Shown here one piece after another: positions 11,971-24,800 of a stretch of DNA of 64,000 nucleotides (its first letter is position 1; each line of letters opens with the position of its first letter). Origin of the DNA: Nomia melanderi. Lineage: Eukaryota > Arthropoda > Insecta > Hymenoptera > Halictidae. The position numbers and the translations under genes were made by a program. Location of the stretch: assembly GCF_051020985.1 (NCBI RefSeq), contig NW_027475166.1, positions 310,001 to 374,000 on the forward strand, in the 5' to 3' direction. The notes beneath the pieces were generated by a model. It had not been told where the DNA came from. It saw only the letters and a list, made by a program, of their open reading frames with translations, and did not search any database.

Positions 11971-13175
11971 TGTAATAGCACCCGAGATATCACCAGATAT
12001 ATATTGGATTTTACCCTGACCCTGAGTGTCCGGCCCCATGAGACGGTGGTTGTCTTGGCCCCTGGTGGTCCGGGGTCGTTCCCGCTGCACAGATTCATGC
12101 GCCAGTGTCTCCTGCAGATAATTCACTTTGGTTTATTGCCCTATCTCTAATAGCACCCAAGATATCAACAGATATATATTGGATTTTTCCCTGACCCTGA
12201 GTGTTCGGCCCCATGAGACTGTGGTTTTCTCGGCCCCTGGTGGTCCGAGGTCGTTCACGTTGCACAGATTCATGCGCCAGGACCTCCTACAGACAATGCA
12301 CTTTTATTTATTGCGCTATATGTAATAGCACCCGAGATATCACCAGATATATATTGGATTTTACCCTGACCCAGAGTGTCCGGCCCCATGAGACGGTGGT
12401 TGTCTCGGCCCCTGGTGGTCCGAGGTCGTTCCCGCTGCACAGATTCATGCGCCAGGTCCACCTGCAGATAATTCACTTTGGTTTATTGCGCTATCTCTAA
12501 TAGCACCCAAGATATCACCAGATATATAATGGATTTTTCCCTGACCCTGAGTGTCCGGCCCCATGAGACTGTGGTTTTCTCGGCCCCTGGTGGTCCGAGG
12601 TCGTTCCCGTTGCACAGATTCATGCGCCAGGGCCTCCTGCAGATAATTCTCTTTGGTTTATTGCGCTATCTCTAATAGCACCCGAGATATCACCAGATAT
12701 ATATAGGATATTCACCTGACCCTGAGTGTCCGGCCCCATGTGACTGTGATTTTCTCCGACCCTGGTGGTCCGAGGTCGTTCCCGCTGCACAGATTCATGC
12801 GCCAGGGCCTCCTACAGACAATGCAGTTTGATTTATTGCGCTATCTGTAATGGCACCCGAGATATCACCAGATATATATTTTATTTTTCACTGACACTTA
12901 GTGTCCGGCCCCATGAGACGGTGTTTTTCTCGGCCCCTGGAGGTCCGAGGTCGTTCCCGCTGTACAGATTTATGAGCCAGGGCCTCCTACAGACAATGCA
13001 CTTTGATTTATTGCGCTATCTGTAATAGCACCCGAGATATCACCAGATATAAATTGGATTTTTCACTGACCCTGAGTGTCCGGCCCCATGAGACGGTGGT
13101 TTTCTCGGCCCCTGGTGGTCCGAGGTCGTTCCCGCTGTACAGATTCATGCGCCAGGGCCTCCTACAGACAATGAA
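11971..13175. repeat. Left 17-monomer-offset repeat, copy 2
   Basis: This is the partner of 8996-10200 and shares its string of marker monomers. Its own differences include CCGGGGTCG near 12070, GGACCTCC near 12280 and GATATATAATGG near 12522. Confidence 0.8.
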
Positions 13176-15238
13176 CTTTGATTTATTGCGCTATATGTAA
13201 TAGCACCCGAGATATCACCAGATATATATTGGATTTTACCCTGACCCTGTGTGTCCGGCCCCATGAGACGGTGGTTTTCTCGGCCCCTGGTGGTCCGAGG
13301 TCGTTCCCGCTGTACAGATTCATGCGCCAGGGCCTCCTACAGACAATGAAATTTGATTAATTGCGCTATATGTAATAGCACCCGAGATATCAACAGATAT
13401 ATATTGGATTTTTCCCTGACCCTGATTGTTCGGCCCCATGAGACGGTGGTTGTCTCGGCCCCTGGTGGTCCGAGGTCGTTCCCGCTGCACAGATTCATGC
13501 GCCAGGTCCTCCTGCAGATAATTCACTTTGGTTTATTGCGCTATCTCTAATAGCACCCGAGATATCACCAGATATATATTGGATTTTCTCCTGACACTGA
13601 GTGTCCGGCCCCATGAGACTGTGGTTTTCTCGTCCCCTGGTTGTCCGAGGTCGTTCCCACTACACAGATTCAGGCGCCAGGGCCTCCTACAGACAATGCA
13701 CTTTGATTTATTGCGCTATCTCTAATAGTACCCGAGATATCACCAGATTTATATTGGATTTTGCCCTGACCCTGAATGTCCGACCCCATGAGACTGTGGT
13801 TTTCTCTGCCGATGGTGGTCCGAGGTTGTTCCCGCTGCACAGATTCATGCGCCAGGGCCTCCTACAGACAATGCACTTTGATTTATTGCGCTATCTCTAA
13901 TAGCACCCGAGATATCACCAGATATATATTGGATTTTCCCCTGACACTGAGTGTCCGGCCCCATGAGACTGTGGTTTTCTCGTCCCCTGGTTGTCCGAGG
14001 TGGTTCCCACTGCACAGATTCAGGCGCCCGGGCCTCCTACAGACAATGCACTTTGATTTATTGCGCTATCTGTAATAGCACCCGAGATATCACCAGATAT
14101 ATATTGGATTTTTCAGTGACCCTAAGTGTCCGGCCCCATGAGACGGTGGTTGTCTCGGCCCCTGGAGGTCCGAGGAGGTGCCCGCTGCACAGATTCATGC
14201 GCCAGTGCCTCCTGCAGATAATTCACATTGGTTTACTGCGCTATCTCTAATAGTATCCGAGATATCACCAGATATATATTGGATTTTCCCCTGACCCTGA
14301 GTGTCCGGCCCCATGAGACTGTGGTTTACTCGGCCCCTGGTGGTCCGAGGTCGTTCCCGTTGCACAGATTCATGCGCCAGGGCCTCCTGCAGATAATTCA
14401 CGTTGGTTTATTGCGCTATCTCTAATAGCACCCGAGATATCACAAGATATATATTGGATTTTCCCCTGACCCTGAGTGTCCGGCCCCATGAGACTGTGGT
14501 TTTCTCGGACCCTGGTGGTCCGAGGTCGTTCCCGCTGCACAGATTCATGCGCCTGGGCCTCCTACAGACAATGCACTTTGATTTATTGCGCTATATGTAA
14601 TAGCACCCGAGATATCACCAGATATATATTGGATTTTACCCTGACCCTGAGTGTCCGGCCCCATGAGACGGTGGTTGTCTTGGCCCCTGGTGGTCCGAGG
14701 TCGTTCCCGCTGCACAGATTCATGCGCCAGTGTCTCCTGCAGATAATTCACTTTGGTTTATTGCCCTATCTCTAATAGCACCCAAGATATCAACAGATAT
14801 ATATTGGATTTTTCCCTGACCCTGAGTGTTCGGCCCCATGAGACTGTGGTTTTCTCGGCCCCTGGTGGTCCGAGGTCGTTCCCGTTGCACAGATTCATGC
14901 GCCAGGGCCTCCTGCAGATAATTCTCTTTGGTTTATTGCGCTATCTCTAATAGCACCCGAGATATCACCAGATATATATAGGATATTCACCTGACCCTGA
15001 GTGTCCGGCCCCATGAGACTGTGGTTTTCTCGGCCCCTGGTGGTCCGAGGTCGTTCCCGCTGCACAGATTCATGCGCCAGGGCCTCCTACAGACAATGCA
15101 CTTTGATTTATTGCGCTATCTGTAATAGCACCCGAGATATCACCAGATATATATTGGATTTTCCCCTGACCCAGAGTGTCCGGTCCCATGAGACTGTGAT
15201 TTTCTCGGACCCTGGTGGTCCGAGGTCGTTCCCGCTGC

Positions 15239-15870
15239 ACAGATTCATGCGCCAGGGCCTCCTACAGACAATGCACTTTGATTTATTGCGCTATCTGTAA
15301 TAGCACCCGAGATATCACCAGATATATATTGGATTTTTCACTGACCCTGAGTGTCCGGCCCCATGAGACGGTGGTTTTCTCGGCCCCTGGTGGTCCGAGG
15401 TCGTTCCCGCTGTACAGATTCATGCGCCAGGGCCTCCTACAGACAATGAACTTTGATTTATTGCGCTATATGTAATAGCACCCGGGATATCACCAGATAT
15501 ATATTGGATTTTACCCTGACCCTGAGTGTCCGGCCCCATGAGACGGTGGTTGTCTCGGCCCCTCGTGGTCCGAGGTTGTTCCCGCTGCACAGATTCATGC
15601 GCCAGTGTCTCCTGCAGATAATTCACTTTGGTTTATTGCGCTATCTCTAATAGCACCCAAGATATCACCAGATATATATAGGATATTCACCTGACCCTGA
15701 GTGTCCGGACCCATGAGACTGTGGTTTTCTCGGCCCCTGGTGGTCCGAGGTTGTTGCCGCTGTACAGATTCATGCGCCAGGGCCTCCTACAGACAAGGAA
15801 CTTTAATTTATTGCGCTATATGTAATAGCACCCGAGATATCACCAGATATATATTGGATTTTACCCTGAC
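15239..15870. repeat. Twelve-monomer-offset repeat, copy 1
   Basis: This stretch matches 17339-17970 at an offset of 2100 bp (12 monomers). Shared markers are CACCCGGGATATC, CCCCTCGTGGTCC, GAGGTTGTTGCCGCTG and ACAAGGAACTTTAATTT. The limits are the CTGCAC/CTGTAC difference at 15238/17338 and the CCTGAG/TCTGAG difference at 15871/17971. Confidence 0.82.
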
Positions 15871-17338
15871 CCTGAGTGTCAGGCCCCATGAGACGGTGGT
15901 TTTCTCGGCCCCTGGTGGTCCGAGGTCCTTCCCGCTGTACAGATTCATGCGCCAGGGCCTCCTACAGACAATGAAATTTGATTAATTGCGCTATATGTAA
16001 TAGCACCCGAGATATCACCAGATATATATTGGATTTTACCCTGACTCTGAGTGTCCGGCCCCATGAGACGGTGGTTGTCTTGGCCCCTGGTGGTCCGAGG
16101 TCGTTCCCGCTGCACAGATTCATGCGCCAGGGCCTCCTACAGACAATGTACTTTGATTTATTGCTCTATCTGTAATAGCACCCGAGATATCACCAGATAT
16201 ATATTGGATTTTTCACTGACCCTGAGTGTCCGGCCCCATGAGACGGTGGTTTTCTCGGCCCCTGGTGGTCCGAGGTCGTTCCCGCTGTACAGATTCATGC
16301 GCCAGGGCCTCCTACAGACAATGAACTTTGATTTATTGCGCTATATGTAATAGCACCCGAGATATCACCAGATATATATTGGATTTTACCCTGACCCTGA
16401 GTGTCAGGCCCCATGAGACGGTTGTTGTCTCGGCCCCTGGTGGTCCAAGGTCGTTCCCGCTGCACAGATTCATGCGCCAGTGTCTCCTGCAGACAATGAA
16501 CTTTGATTTATTGCGCTATATGTAATAGCACCCGAGATATCACCAGATATATATTGGATTTTACCCTGACCCTGAGTGTCAGGCCCTATGAGACGGTGGT
16601 TGTCTCGGCCCCTGGTGGTCCGAGGTCGTTCCCGCTGCACAGATTCATGCGCCAGGTCCTCCTGCAGATAATTCACTTTGGTTTATTGCGCTATCTCTAA
16701 TAGCACCCGAGATATCACCAGATATATATAGGATATTCACCTGACCCTGAGTGTCCGGCCCCATGAGATTGTGATTTTCTCGGACCCTGGTGGTCCGAGG
16801 TCGTTCCCGCTGCACAGATTCATGCGCCAGGGCCTCCTACAGACAATGCAGTTTGATTTATTGCGCTATCTGTAATAGCACCCGAGATATCACCAGATAT
16901 ATATTTTATTTTTCACTGACCCTGAGTGTCCAGCCCCATGAGACGGTGTTTTTCTCGGCCCCTGGAGGTCCGAGGTCGTTCCCGCTGTACACATTTATGA
17001 GCCAGGGCCTCCTACAGACAATGCACTTTGATTTATTGCGCTATCTGTAACAGCACCCGAAATATCACCAGATATATATTGGATTTTTCCCTGACCCTGA
17101 GTGTCCGGCCCCATGAGACGGTGGTTGTCTCGGCCCCTTGTGGTCCTAGGTCGTTCCCGCTGCACAGATTCATGAGCCAGGGCCTCCTACAGACAATGCA
17201 CTTTGATTTATTGCGCTATCTGTAATAGCACCCGAGATATCACCAGATATATATTTTATTTTTCACTGACCCTGAGTGTCCGGCCCCATGAGACGGTGTT
17301 TTTCTCGGCCCCTGGTGGTCCGAGGTCGTTCCCTCTGT

Positions 17339-17970
17339 ACAGATTCATGCGCCAGGGCCTCCTACAGACAATGCACTTTGATTTATTGCGCTATCTGTAA
17401 TAGCACCCGAGATATCACCAGATATATATTGGATTTTTCACTGACCCTGAGTGTCCGGCCCCATGAGACGGTGGTTTTCTCGGCCCCTGGTGGTCCGAGG
17501 TCGTTCCCGCTGTACAGATTCATGCGCCAGGGCCTCCTACAGACAATGAACTTTGATTTATTGCGCTATATGTAATAGCACCCGGGATATCACCAGATAT
17601 ATATTGGATTTTACCCTGACCCTGAGTGTCCGGCCCCATGAGACGGTGGTTGTCTCGGCCCCTCGTGGTCCGAGGTTGTTCCCGCTGCACAGATTCATGC
17701 GCCAGTGTCTCCTGCAGATAATTCACTTTGGTTTATTGCGCTATCTCTAATAGCACCCAAGATATCACCAGATATATATAGGATATTCACCTGACCCTGA
17801 GTGTCCGGACCCATGAGACTGTGGTTTTCTCGGCCCCTGGTGGTCCGAGGTTGTTGCCGCTGTACAGATTCATGCGCCAGGGCCTCCTACAGACAAGGAA
17901 CTTTAATTTATTGCGCTATATGTAATAGCACCCGAGATATCACCAGATATATATTGGATTTTACCCTGAC
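17339..17970. repeat. Twelve-monomer-offset repeat, copy 2
   Basis: This is the partner of 15239-15870 at offset 2100. Because this region lies in the large duplications, both members recur at 25365-25996 and 27465-28096, and the second recurs again at 34442-35073. Confidence 0.8.
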
Positions 17971-18450
17971 TCTGAGTGTCCGGCCCCATGAGACGGTGGT
18001 TGTCTTGGCCCCTGGTGGTCCGAGGTCGTTCCCGCTGCACAGATTCATGAGCCAGGGCCTCCTACAGACAATGTACTTTGATTTATTGCGCTATCTGTAA
18101 TAGCACCCGAGATATCACCAGATATATATTTTATTTTTCACTGACCCTGAGTGTCCGGCCCCATGAGACGGTGTTTTTCTCGGCCCCTGGTGGTCCGAGG
18201 TCGTTCCCGCTGTACAGATTCATGCGCCAGGGCCTCCTACAGACAATGCACTTTGATTTATTGCGCTATCTGTAATAGCACCCGAGATATCGCCAGATAT
18301 ATATTGGATTTTTCCCTGACCCTGAGTGTCCGGTCCCATGAGACGGTGTTTTTCTCGGCCCCTGGTGGTCCGAGGTCATTCCTGCTGCACAGATTCATTC
18401 GCCAGTGCCTCCTACAGACAATGCACTTTGATTTATTGCGCTATCTCTAA

Positions 18451-18603
18451 TAGCACCCGAGATATCAGCAGATATATATTGGATTTTTCCCTGACCCTGA
18501 CAGTCCGGCCCCATGAGACGGTGATTTTCTCGGCCCGCTGCACAGATTCATGCGCCAGGGCCCCCTGCAGATAATTCACTTTGATTTATTCCGCTATCTC
18601 TAA
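18451..18603. repeat. Short monomer (153 bp) with a 22-bp deletion, copy A
   Basis: The unit reads CTCGGCCCGCTGCACAG: the 22 bases from CTGGTGG through GTTCCC are missing, with CCC at both edges of the loss. The monomer marks the S-to-D dialect boundary. Because the deletion is unique in kind, its three occurrences (here, 28577 and 35554) trace the segmental duplications. Confidence 0.92.
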
Positions 18604-18953
18604 TAGCACCCGAGATATCACAAGATATATATTGGATTTTTCCCTGACCCTAACAGTCCGGCCCCATGAGACGGTGATTTTCCCGGCCCTTGGTGGTCCG
18701 AGGACGATCCCGCTGCACAGATTCATGCGCCAGGGCCTCCTGCAGACAATGCACTTTGATTTATTGCGCCATCTCTAACATCACCCGAGATATCACCAGA
18801 TATATATTGGATTTTTCCTTGACCCTTCCAGCCCGGCCCAATGAGACGGTGGTTTTCTGGGCCCCTGGTTGTCCGAGGTCGTTCCCGCTGCACAGATTCA
18901 CGCGCCAGGGCCTCCTTCAGTCAATGCACTTTGATTTATTGCGCTATCTGTAA

Positions 18954-19128
18954 TAGCACGCGAGATATCACCAGATATATGCTGGATTTTTACATGACCT
19001 TGGGTGACGGATTCCAAATATCTGTAATTTTCTCGGCGCCTGGTGGTCCGAGGTCGTCCCTGTTGCACAGATTCATGCGCCAGGGCCTCCTGCTGACAAT
19101 GCACTTTGATTTATTGCGCTATCTCTAA
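18954..19128. repeat. Swapped-block (delta) monomer 4
   Basis: The only delta monomer in the middle of the array apart from its own copies at 29080 and 36057. It reads GGTGACGGATTCCAAATATC (CCAAAT in place of CCGAAT) and lies in the first D-dialect island. Confidence 0.88.
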
Positions 19129-19652
19129 TAGCACCCGAGATATCACCAGATATATATTGGATTTTTCCCTGACCCTGAGTGTCCGAAACCATGAGACGGT
19201 GGTTTTCTCGGCCCCTGGTGGTCCGAGGTCGATCGCCCTGCACAGATTCATGCGCCAGGGTCTCCTGCAGACAATGCACTTTGATTTATTGCACTATCTC
19301 TAATAGCACCCGAGATATCACCAGATATATATTGGATTTTCCCTGGCCCTGAGTGTCCGGCCACATGAGACGGTAGTTTTCTCGGCCCCTGGTGATCCGA
19401 GGTCGTTCCCGCTGCACAGATTCATGCGCTAGGGCCTCCTGCATACAATGCACTTTGATTTATTGCGCTATCTCTAATAGCACCCGAGATATCACCTGAT
19501 ATATATTGGATTTTTCCCTGACCCTGATTGTCCGGCCCCATGAGACGGTGGTTTTCTCGGCCCCTGGTGGTCCGAGGTCGATCCCGCTGCACAGATTCAT
19601 GCGCCAGGGCTCCCTGCAGATAATTCACTTTGATTTATTTCCCTATCTCTAA

Positions 19653-19827
19653 TAGCACCCGGGATATCACCAGATATATATTGGATTTTTCCTTGACCCT
19701 GACGTTCCGGCCCCATGTGTCGATGGTGTTCTCGGTCCCTCGTGGTCCGAGGTCGATCCCGCTGCACAGCTTCATGCGCCAGGGCCCCCTGCAGATAATT
19801 CACTTTGATTTATTGCGCTAGCTCTAA
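19653..19827. repeat. Divergent (gamma) monomer, GTGTCGATGG class
   Basis: This 175-bp unit is marked by CCCCATGTGTCGATGGTG in place of CCCCATGAGACGGTGG, then GTTCTCGGTCCCTCGTGGTC, and by the tail GGGCCCCCTGCAGATAATTC. The class combines a D-dialect middle (CTGACGTTCCGG) with a beta-like AATTC tail joined to an alpha-like TTTGATTT. Other members are near 20064, 30190, 30365, 31248, 37168, 37343, 38220 and 59750, with more at the right end. Confidence 0.82.
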
Positions 19828-20127
19828 TGGCACCCGAGATATCACCAGATATATATTGGATTTTTCCCTGACCCTGAGTGTCCGAAACCATGAGACGGTG
19901 GTTTTCTCGGCCCCTGGTCGTCCGAGGTAGTTCCCGCTGCACAGATTCATGCGCCAGGGCCTCCTGCAGACAATGCACTTTGATTTAATTCGCTATCTCT
20001 AATAGCACTAGAGTTATCACCAGATATATAATGGATTTTTGCTTGACCCTGAGAGTCCGGCCCCATGTGTCGATGGTTTTCTCGGTCCTTTGTGGTCCGA
20101 GGTCGTTCCCGCTGCACAGATTCATGC

Positions 20128-21858
20128 GCCAGGGCCTCCTACAGACAATGCACTTTTATTTATTGCGCTATATGTAATAGCACCCGAGATATCACCAGAT
20201 ATATATTGGATTTTACCCTGACCCTGAGTGTCCGGCCCCATGAGACGGTGGTTGTCTCGGCCCCTGGTGGTCCGAGGTCGTTCCCGCTGCACAGATTCAT
20301 GCGCCAGGTCCTCCTGCAGATAATTCACTTTGGTTTATTGCGCTATCTCTAATAGCACCCAAGATATCACCAGATATATATTGGATTTTTCCCTGACCCT
20401 GAGTGTCCGGCCCCATGAGACTGTGGTTTTCTCGGCCCCTGGTGGTCCGAGGTCGTTCCCGTTGCACAGATTCATGCGCCAGGGCCTCCTGCAGATAATT
20501 CTCTTTGGTTTATTGCGCTATCTCTAATAGCACCCGAGATATCACCAGATATATATAGGATATTCACCTGACCCTGAGTGTCCGGCCCCATGTGACTGTG
20601 ATTTTCTCGGACCCTGGTGGTCCGAGGTCGTTCCCGCTGCACAGATTCATGCGCCAGGGCCTCCTACAGACAATGCAGTTTGATTTATTGCGCTATCTGT
20701 AATGGCACCCGAGATATCACCAGATATATATTTTATTTTTCACTGACACTTAGTGTCCGGCCCCATGAGACGGTGTTTTTCTCGGCCCCTGGAGGTCCGA
20801 GGTCGTTCCCGCTGTACAGATTTATGAGCCAGGGCCTCCTACAGACAATGCACTTTGATTTATTGCGCTATCTGTAATAGCACCCGAGATATCACCAGAT
20901 ATAAATTGGATTTTTCACTGACCCTGAGTGTCCGGCCCCATGAGACGGTGGTTTTCTCGGCCCCTGGTGGTCCGAGGTCGTTCCCGCTGTACAGATTCAT
21001 GCGCCAGGGCCTCCTACAGACAATGAAATTTGATTAATTGCGCTATATGTAATAGCACCCGAGATATCACCAGATATATATTGGATTTTACCCTGACTCT
21101 GAGTGTCCGGCCCCATGAGACGGTGGTTGTCTTGGCCCCTGGTGGTCCGAGGTCGTTCCCGCTGCACAGATTCATGCGCCAGGGCCTCCTACAGACAATG
21201 TACTTTGATTTATTGGGCTATCTGTAATAGCACCCGAGATATCACCAGATATATATTGGATTTTTCACTGACCCTGAGTGTCCGGCCCCATGAGACGGTG
21301 GTTTTCTCGGCCCCTGGTGGTCCGAGGTCGTTCCCGCTGTACAGATTCATGCGCCAGGGCCTCCTACAGACAATGAACTTTGATTTATTGCGCTATATGT
21401 AATAGCACCCGAGATATCACCAGATATATATTGGATTTTACCCTGACCCAGAGTGTCAGGCCCCATGAGACGGTTGTTGTCTCGGCCCCTGGTGGTCCGA
21501 GGTCGTTCCCGCTGCACAGATTCATGCGCCAGTGTCTCCTGCAGACAATGAACTTTGATTTATTGCGCTATATGTAATAGCACCCGAGATATCACCAGAT
21601 ATATATTGGATTTTTCACTGACCCTGAGTGTCCGGCCCCATGAGACGGTGGTTTTCTCGGCCCCTGGTGGTCCGAGGTCGTTCCCGCTGCACAGATTCAT
21701 GCGCCAGTGTCTCCTGCAGATAATTCACTTTGGTTTATTGCCCTATCTCTAATAGCACCCAAGATATCAACAGATATATATTGGATTTTTCCCTGACCCT
21801 GATTGTTCGGCCCCATGAGACTGTGGTTTTCTCGGCCCCTGGTGGTCCGAGGTCGTTC
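20128..21858. repeat. Copy of the 9301-11031 block
   Basis: This S-dialect block follows directly on the D island. Its left junction falls in an interval (20113-20127, GCACAGATTCATGC region) that is identical in both parents. The offset (10827) is 62 monomers minus 23 bp, exactly what the intervening short monomers predict, so the exchange kept monomer register. Confidence 0.85.
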
Positions 21859-24800
21859 ACGTTGCACAGATTCATGCGCCAGGGCCTCCTACAGACAATG
21901 CACTTTTATTTATTGCGCTATATGTAATAGCACCCGAGATATCAACAGATATATATTGGATTTTTCCCTGACCTTATTGTCCGGCCCCATGAGACTGTGG
22001 TTTACTCGGCCCCTGGTGGTCCGAGGTCGTTCCCGCTGTACAGATTCATGCGCCAGGGCCTCCTACAGACAATGAACTTTGATTTATTGCGCTATATGTA
22101 ATAGCACCCGAGATATCACCAGATATATATTGGATTTTACCCTGACCCTGTGTGTCCGGCCCCATGAGACGGTGGTTTTCTCGGCCCCTGGTGGTCCGAG
22201 GTCGTTCCCGCTGTACAGATTCATGCGCCAGGGCCTCCTACAGACAATGAAATTTGATTAATTGCGCTATATGTAATAGCACCCGAGATATCACCAGATA
22301 TATATTGGATTTTACCCTGACTCTGAGTGTCCGGCCCCATGAGACGGTGGTTGTCTTGGCCCCTGGTGGTCCGAGGTCGTTCCCGCTGCACAGATTCATG
22401 CGCCAGGTCCTCCTGCAGATAATTCACTTTGGTTTATTGCGCTATCTCTAACAGCACCCGAGATATCACCAGATATATATTGGATTTTCTCCTGACACTG
22501 AGTGTCCGGCCCCATGAGACTGTGGTTTTCTCGTCCCCTGGTTGTCCGAGGTCGTTCCCACTACACAGATTCAGGCGCCAGGGCCTCCTACAGACAATGC
22601 ACTTTGATTTATTGCGCTATCTGTAATAGCACCCGAGATATCACCAGATATATATTGGATTTTTCAGTGACCTTAAGTGTCCGGCCCCATGAGACGCTGG
22701 TTGTCTCGGCCCCTGGAGGTCCGAGGAGGTGCCCGCTGCACAGATTCATGCGCCAGTGCCTCCTGCAGATCATTCACTTTGGTTTACTGCGCTATCTCTA
22801 ATAGTATCCGAGATATCACCAGATATATATTGGATTTTCCCCTGACCCTGAGTGTCCGGCCCCATGAGACTGTGGTTTACTCGGCCCCTGGTGGTCCGAG
22901 GTCGTTCCCGTTGCACAGATTCATGCGCCAGGGCCTCCTGCAGATAATTCTCTTTGGTTTATTGCGCTATCTCTAATAGCACCCGAGATATCACCAGATA
23001 TATATAGGATATTCACCTGACCCTGAGTGTCCGGCCCCATGAGACTGTGGTTTACTCGGCCCCTGGTGGTCCGAGGTCGTTCCCGTTGCACAGATTCATG
23101 CGCCAGGGCCTCCTGCAGATAATTCACGTTGGTTTATTGCGCTATCTCTAATAGCACCCGAGATATCACAAGATATATATTGGATTTTCCCCTGACCCTG
23201 AGTGTCCGGCCCCATGAGACGGTGGTTGTCTCGGCCCCTGGAAGTCTGAGGACGTTCCCGCTGCACAGATTTATGCACCAGTGCCTCCTGCAGATAATTC
23301 ACTTTGGTTTATTGCCCTATCTCTAATAGCACCCATGATATCAACAGATATATATTGGATTTTTCCCTGACCCTGATTGTTCGGCCCCATGAGACTGTGG
23401 TTTTCTCGGCCCCTGGTGGTCCGAGGTCGTTCACGTTGCACAGATTCATGCGCCAGGGCCTCCAACAGACAATGCACTTTTATTTATTGCGCTATATGTA
23501 ATAGCACCCGAGATATCAACAGATATATATTGGATTTTTCCCTGACCCTGATTGTTCGGCCCCATGAGACGGTGGTTGTCTCGGCCCCTGGTGGTCCGAG
23601 GTCGTTCCCGCTGCACAGATTCATGCGCCAGGTCCTCCTGCAGATAATTCACTTTGGTTTATTGCGCTATCTCTAATAGCACCCGAGATATCACCAGATA
23701 TATATTGGATTTTCTCCTGACACTGAGTGTCCGGCCCCATGAGACTGTGGTTTTCTCGTCCCCTGGTTGTCCGAGGTCGTTCCCACTACACAGATTCAGG
23801 CGCCAGGGCCTCCTACAGACAATGCACTTTGATTTATTGCGCTATCTCTAATAGTACCCGAGATATCACCAGATTTATATTGGATTTTGCCCTGACCCTG
23901 AATGTCCGACCCCATGAGACTGTGGTTTTCACTGCCGATGGTGGTCCGAGGTTGTTCCCGCTGCACAGATTCATGCGCCAGGGCCTCCTACAGACAATGC
24001 ACTTTGATTTATTGCGCTATCTCTAATAGCACCCGAGATATCACCAGATATATATTGGATTTTCCCCTGACACTGAGTGTCCGGCCCCATGAGACTGTGG
24101 TTTTCTCGTCCCCTGGTTGTCCGAGGTGGTTCCCACTGCACAGATTCAGGCGCCCGGGCCTCCTACAGACAATGCACTTTGATTTATTGCGCTATCTGTA
24201 ATAGCACCCGAGATATCACCAGATATATATTGGATTTTTCAGTGACCCTAAGTGTCCGGCCCCATGAGACGGTGGTTGTCTCGGCCCCTGGAGGTCCGAG
24301 GAGGTGCCCGCTGCACAGATTCATGCGCCAGTGCCTCCTGCAGATAATTCACATTGGTTTACTGCGCTATCTCTAATAGTATCCGAGATATCACCAGATA
24401 TATATTGGATTTTCCCCTGACCCTGAGTGTCCGGCCCCATGAGACTGTGGTTTACTCGGCCCCTGGTGGTCCGAGGTCGTTCCCGTTGCACAGATTCATG
24501 CGCCAGGGCCTCCTGCAGATAATTCACGTTCGTTTATTGCGCTATCTCTAATAGCACCCGAGATATCACAAGATATATATTGGATTTTCCCCTGACCCTG
24601 AGTGTCCGGCCCCATGAGACTGTGGTTTTCTCGGACCCTGGTGGTCCGAGGTCGTTCCCGCTGCACAGATTCATGCGCCTGGGCCTCCTACAGACAATGC
24701 ACTTTGATTTATTGCGCTATATGTAATAGCACCCGAGATATCACCAGATATATATTGGATTTTACCCTGACCCTGAGTGTCCGGCCCCATGAGACGGTGG

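Larger units (their letters stand above)
1..18450. repeat. Left S-dialect domain
   Basis: Nearly all monomers here carry GAGTGTCCGG in the middle segment; GACAGTCCGG is rare (for example near 674 and 3447). From about 4 kb rightwards the monomers are more homogeneous and include block repeats. The first 3-4 kb is more heterogeneous: a 155-bp unit, three monomers of the swapped-block class, and sites with TTCGAACTGC or TTCGAGCTGC in place of TTCCCGCTGC. The domain ends at the monomer starting at 18451. There are no genes. Confidence 0.8.
13360..20127. repeat. Segmental duplication, copy A (6768 bp)
   Basis: This segment matches 23486-30253 at a constant offset of 10126 bp, including rare indels such as the 22-bp deletion and the one-base-short GGATTTTCCCTGGCC unit. 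The left limit is at 13360: base 13359 is A where 23485 is T, and the tails upstream differ. The right limit is within 20113-20127. Substitutions seen by eye between the copies include 16802 C/A, 17811 C/T, 18832 C/T, 18960 G/C and 19363 A/C (copy A first). About ten were noticed in 6.8 kb, so identity is near 99.8% by rough estimate. Confidence 0.9.
18451..20127. repeat. First D-dialect island
   Basis: About ten monomers with GACAGTCCGG, GAGTGTCCGAAACC and GTGTCGATGG variants sit between two S-dialect stretches. The left boundary is the monomer with a 22-bp deletion at 18451-18603. The right boundary is sharp: up to 20127 the sequence matches 30253 and its upstream bases, and from 20113 onwards it matches 9286 onwards, so the switch lies within 20113-20127. 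The island recurs as the start of the D stretches beginning at 28577 and 35554. Confidence 0.82.
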
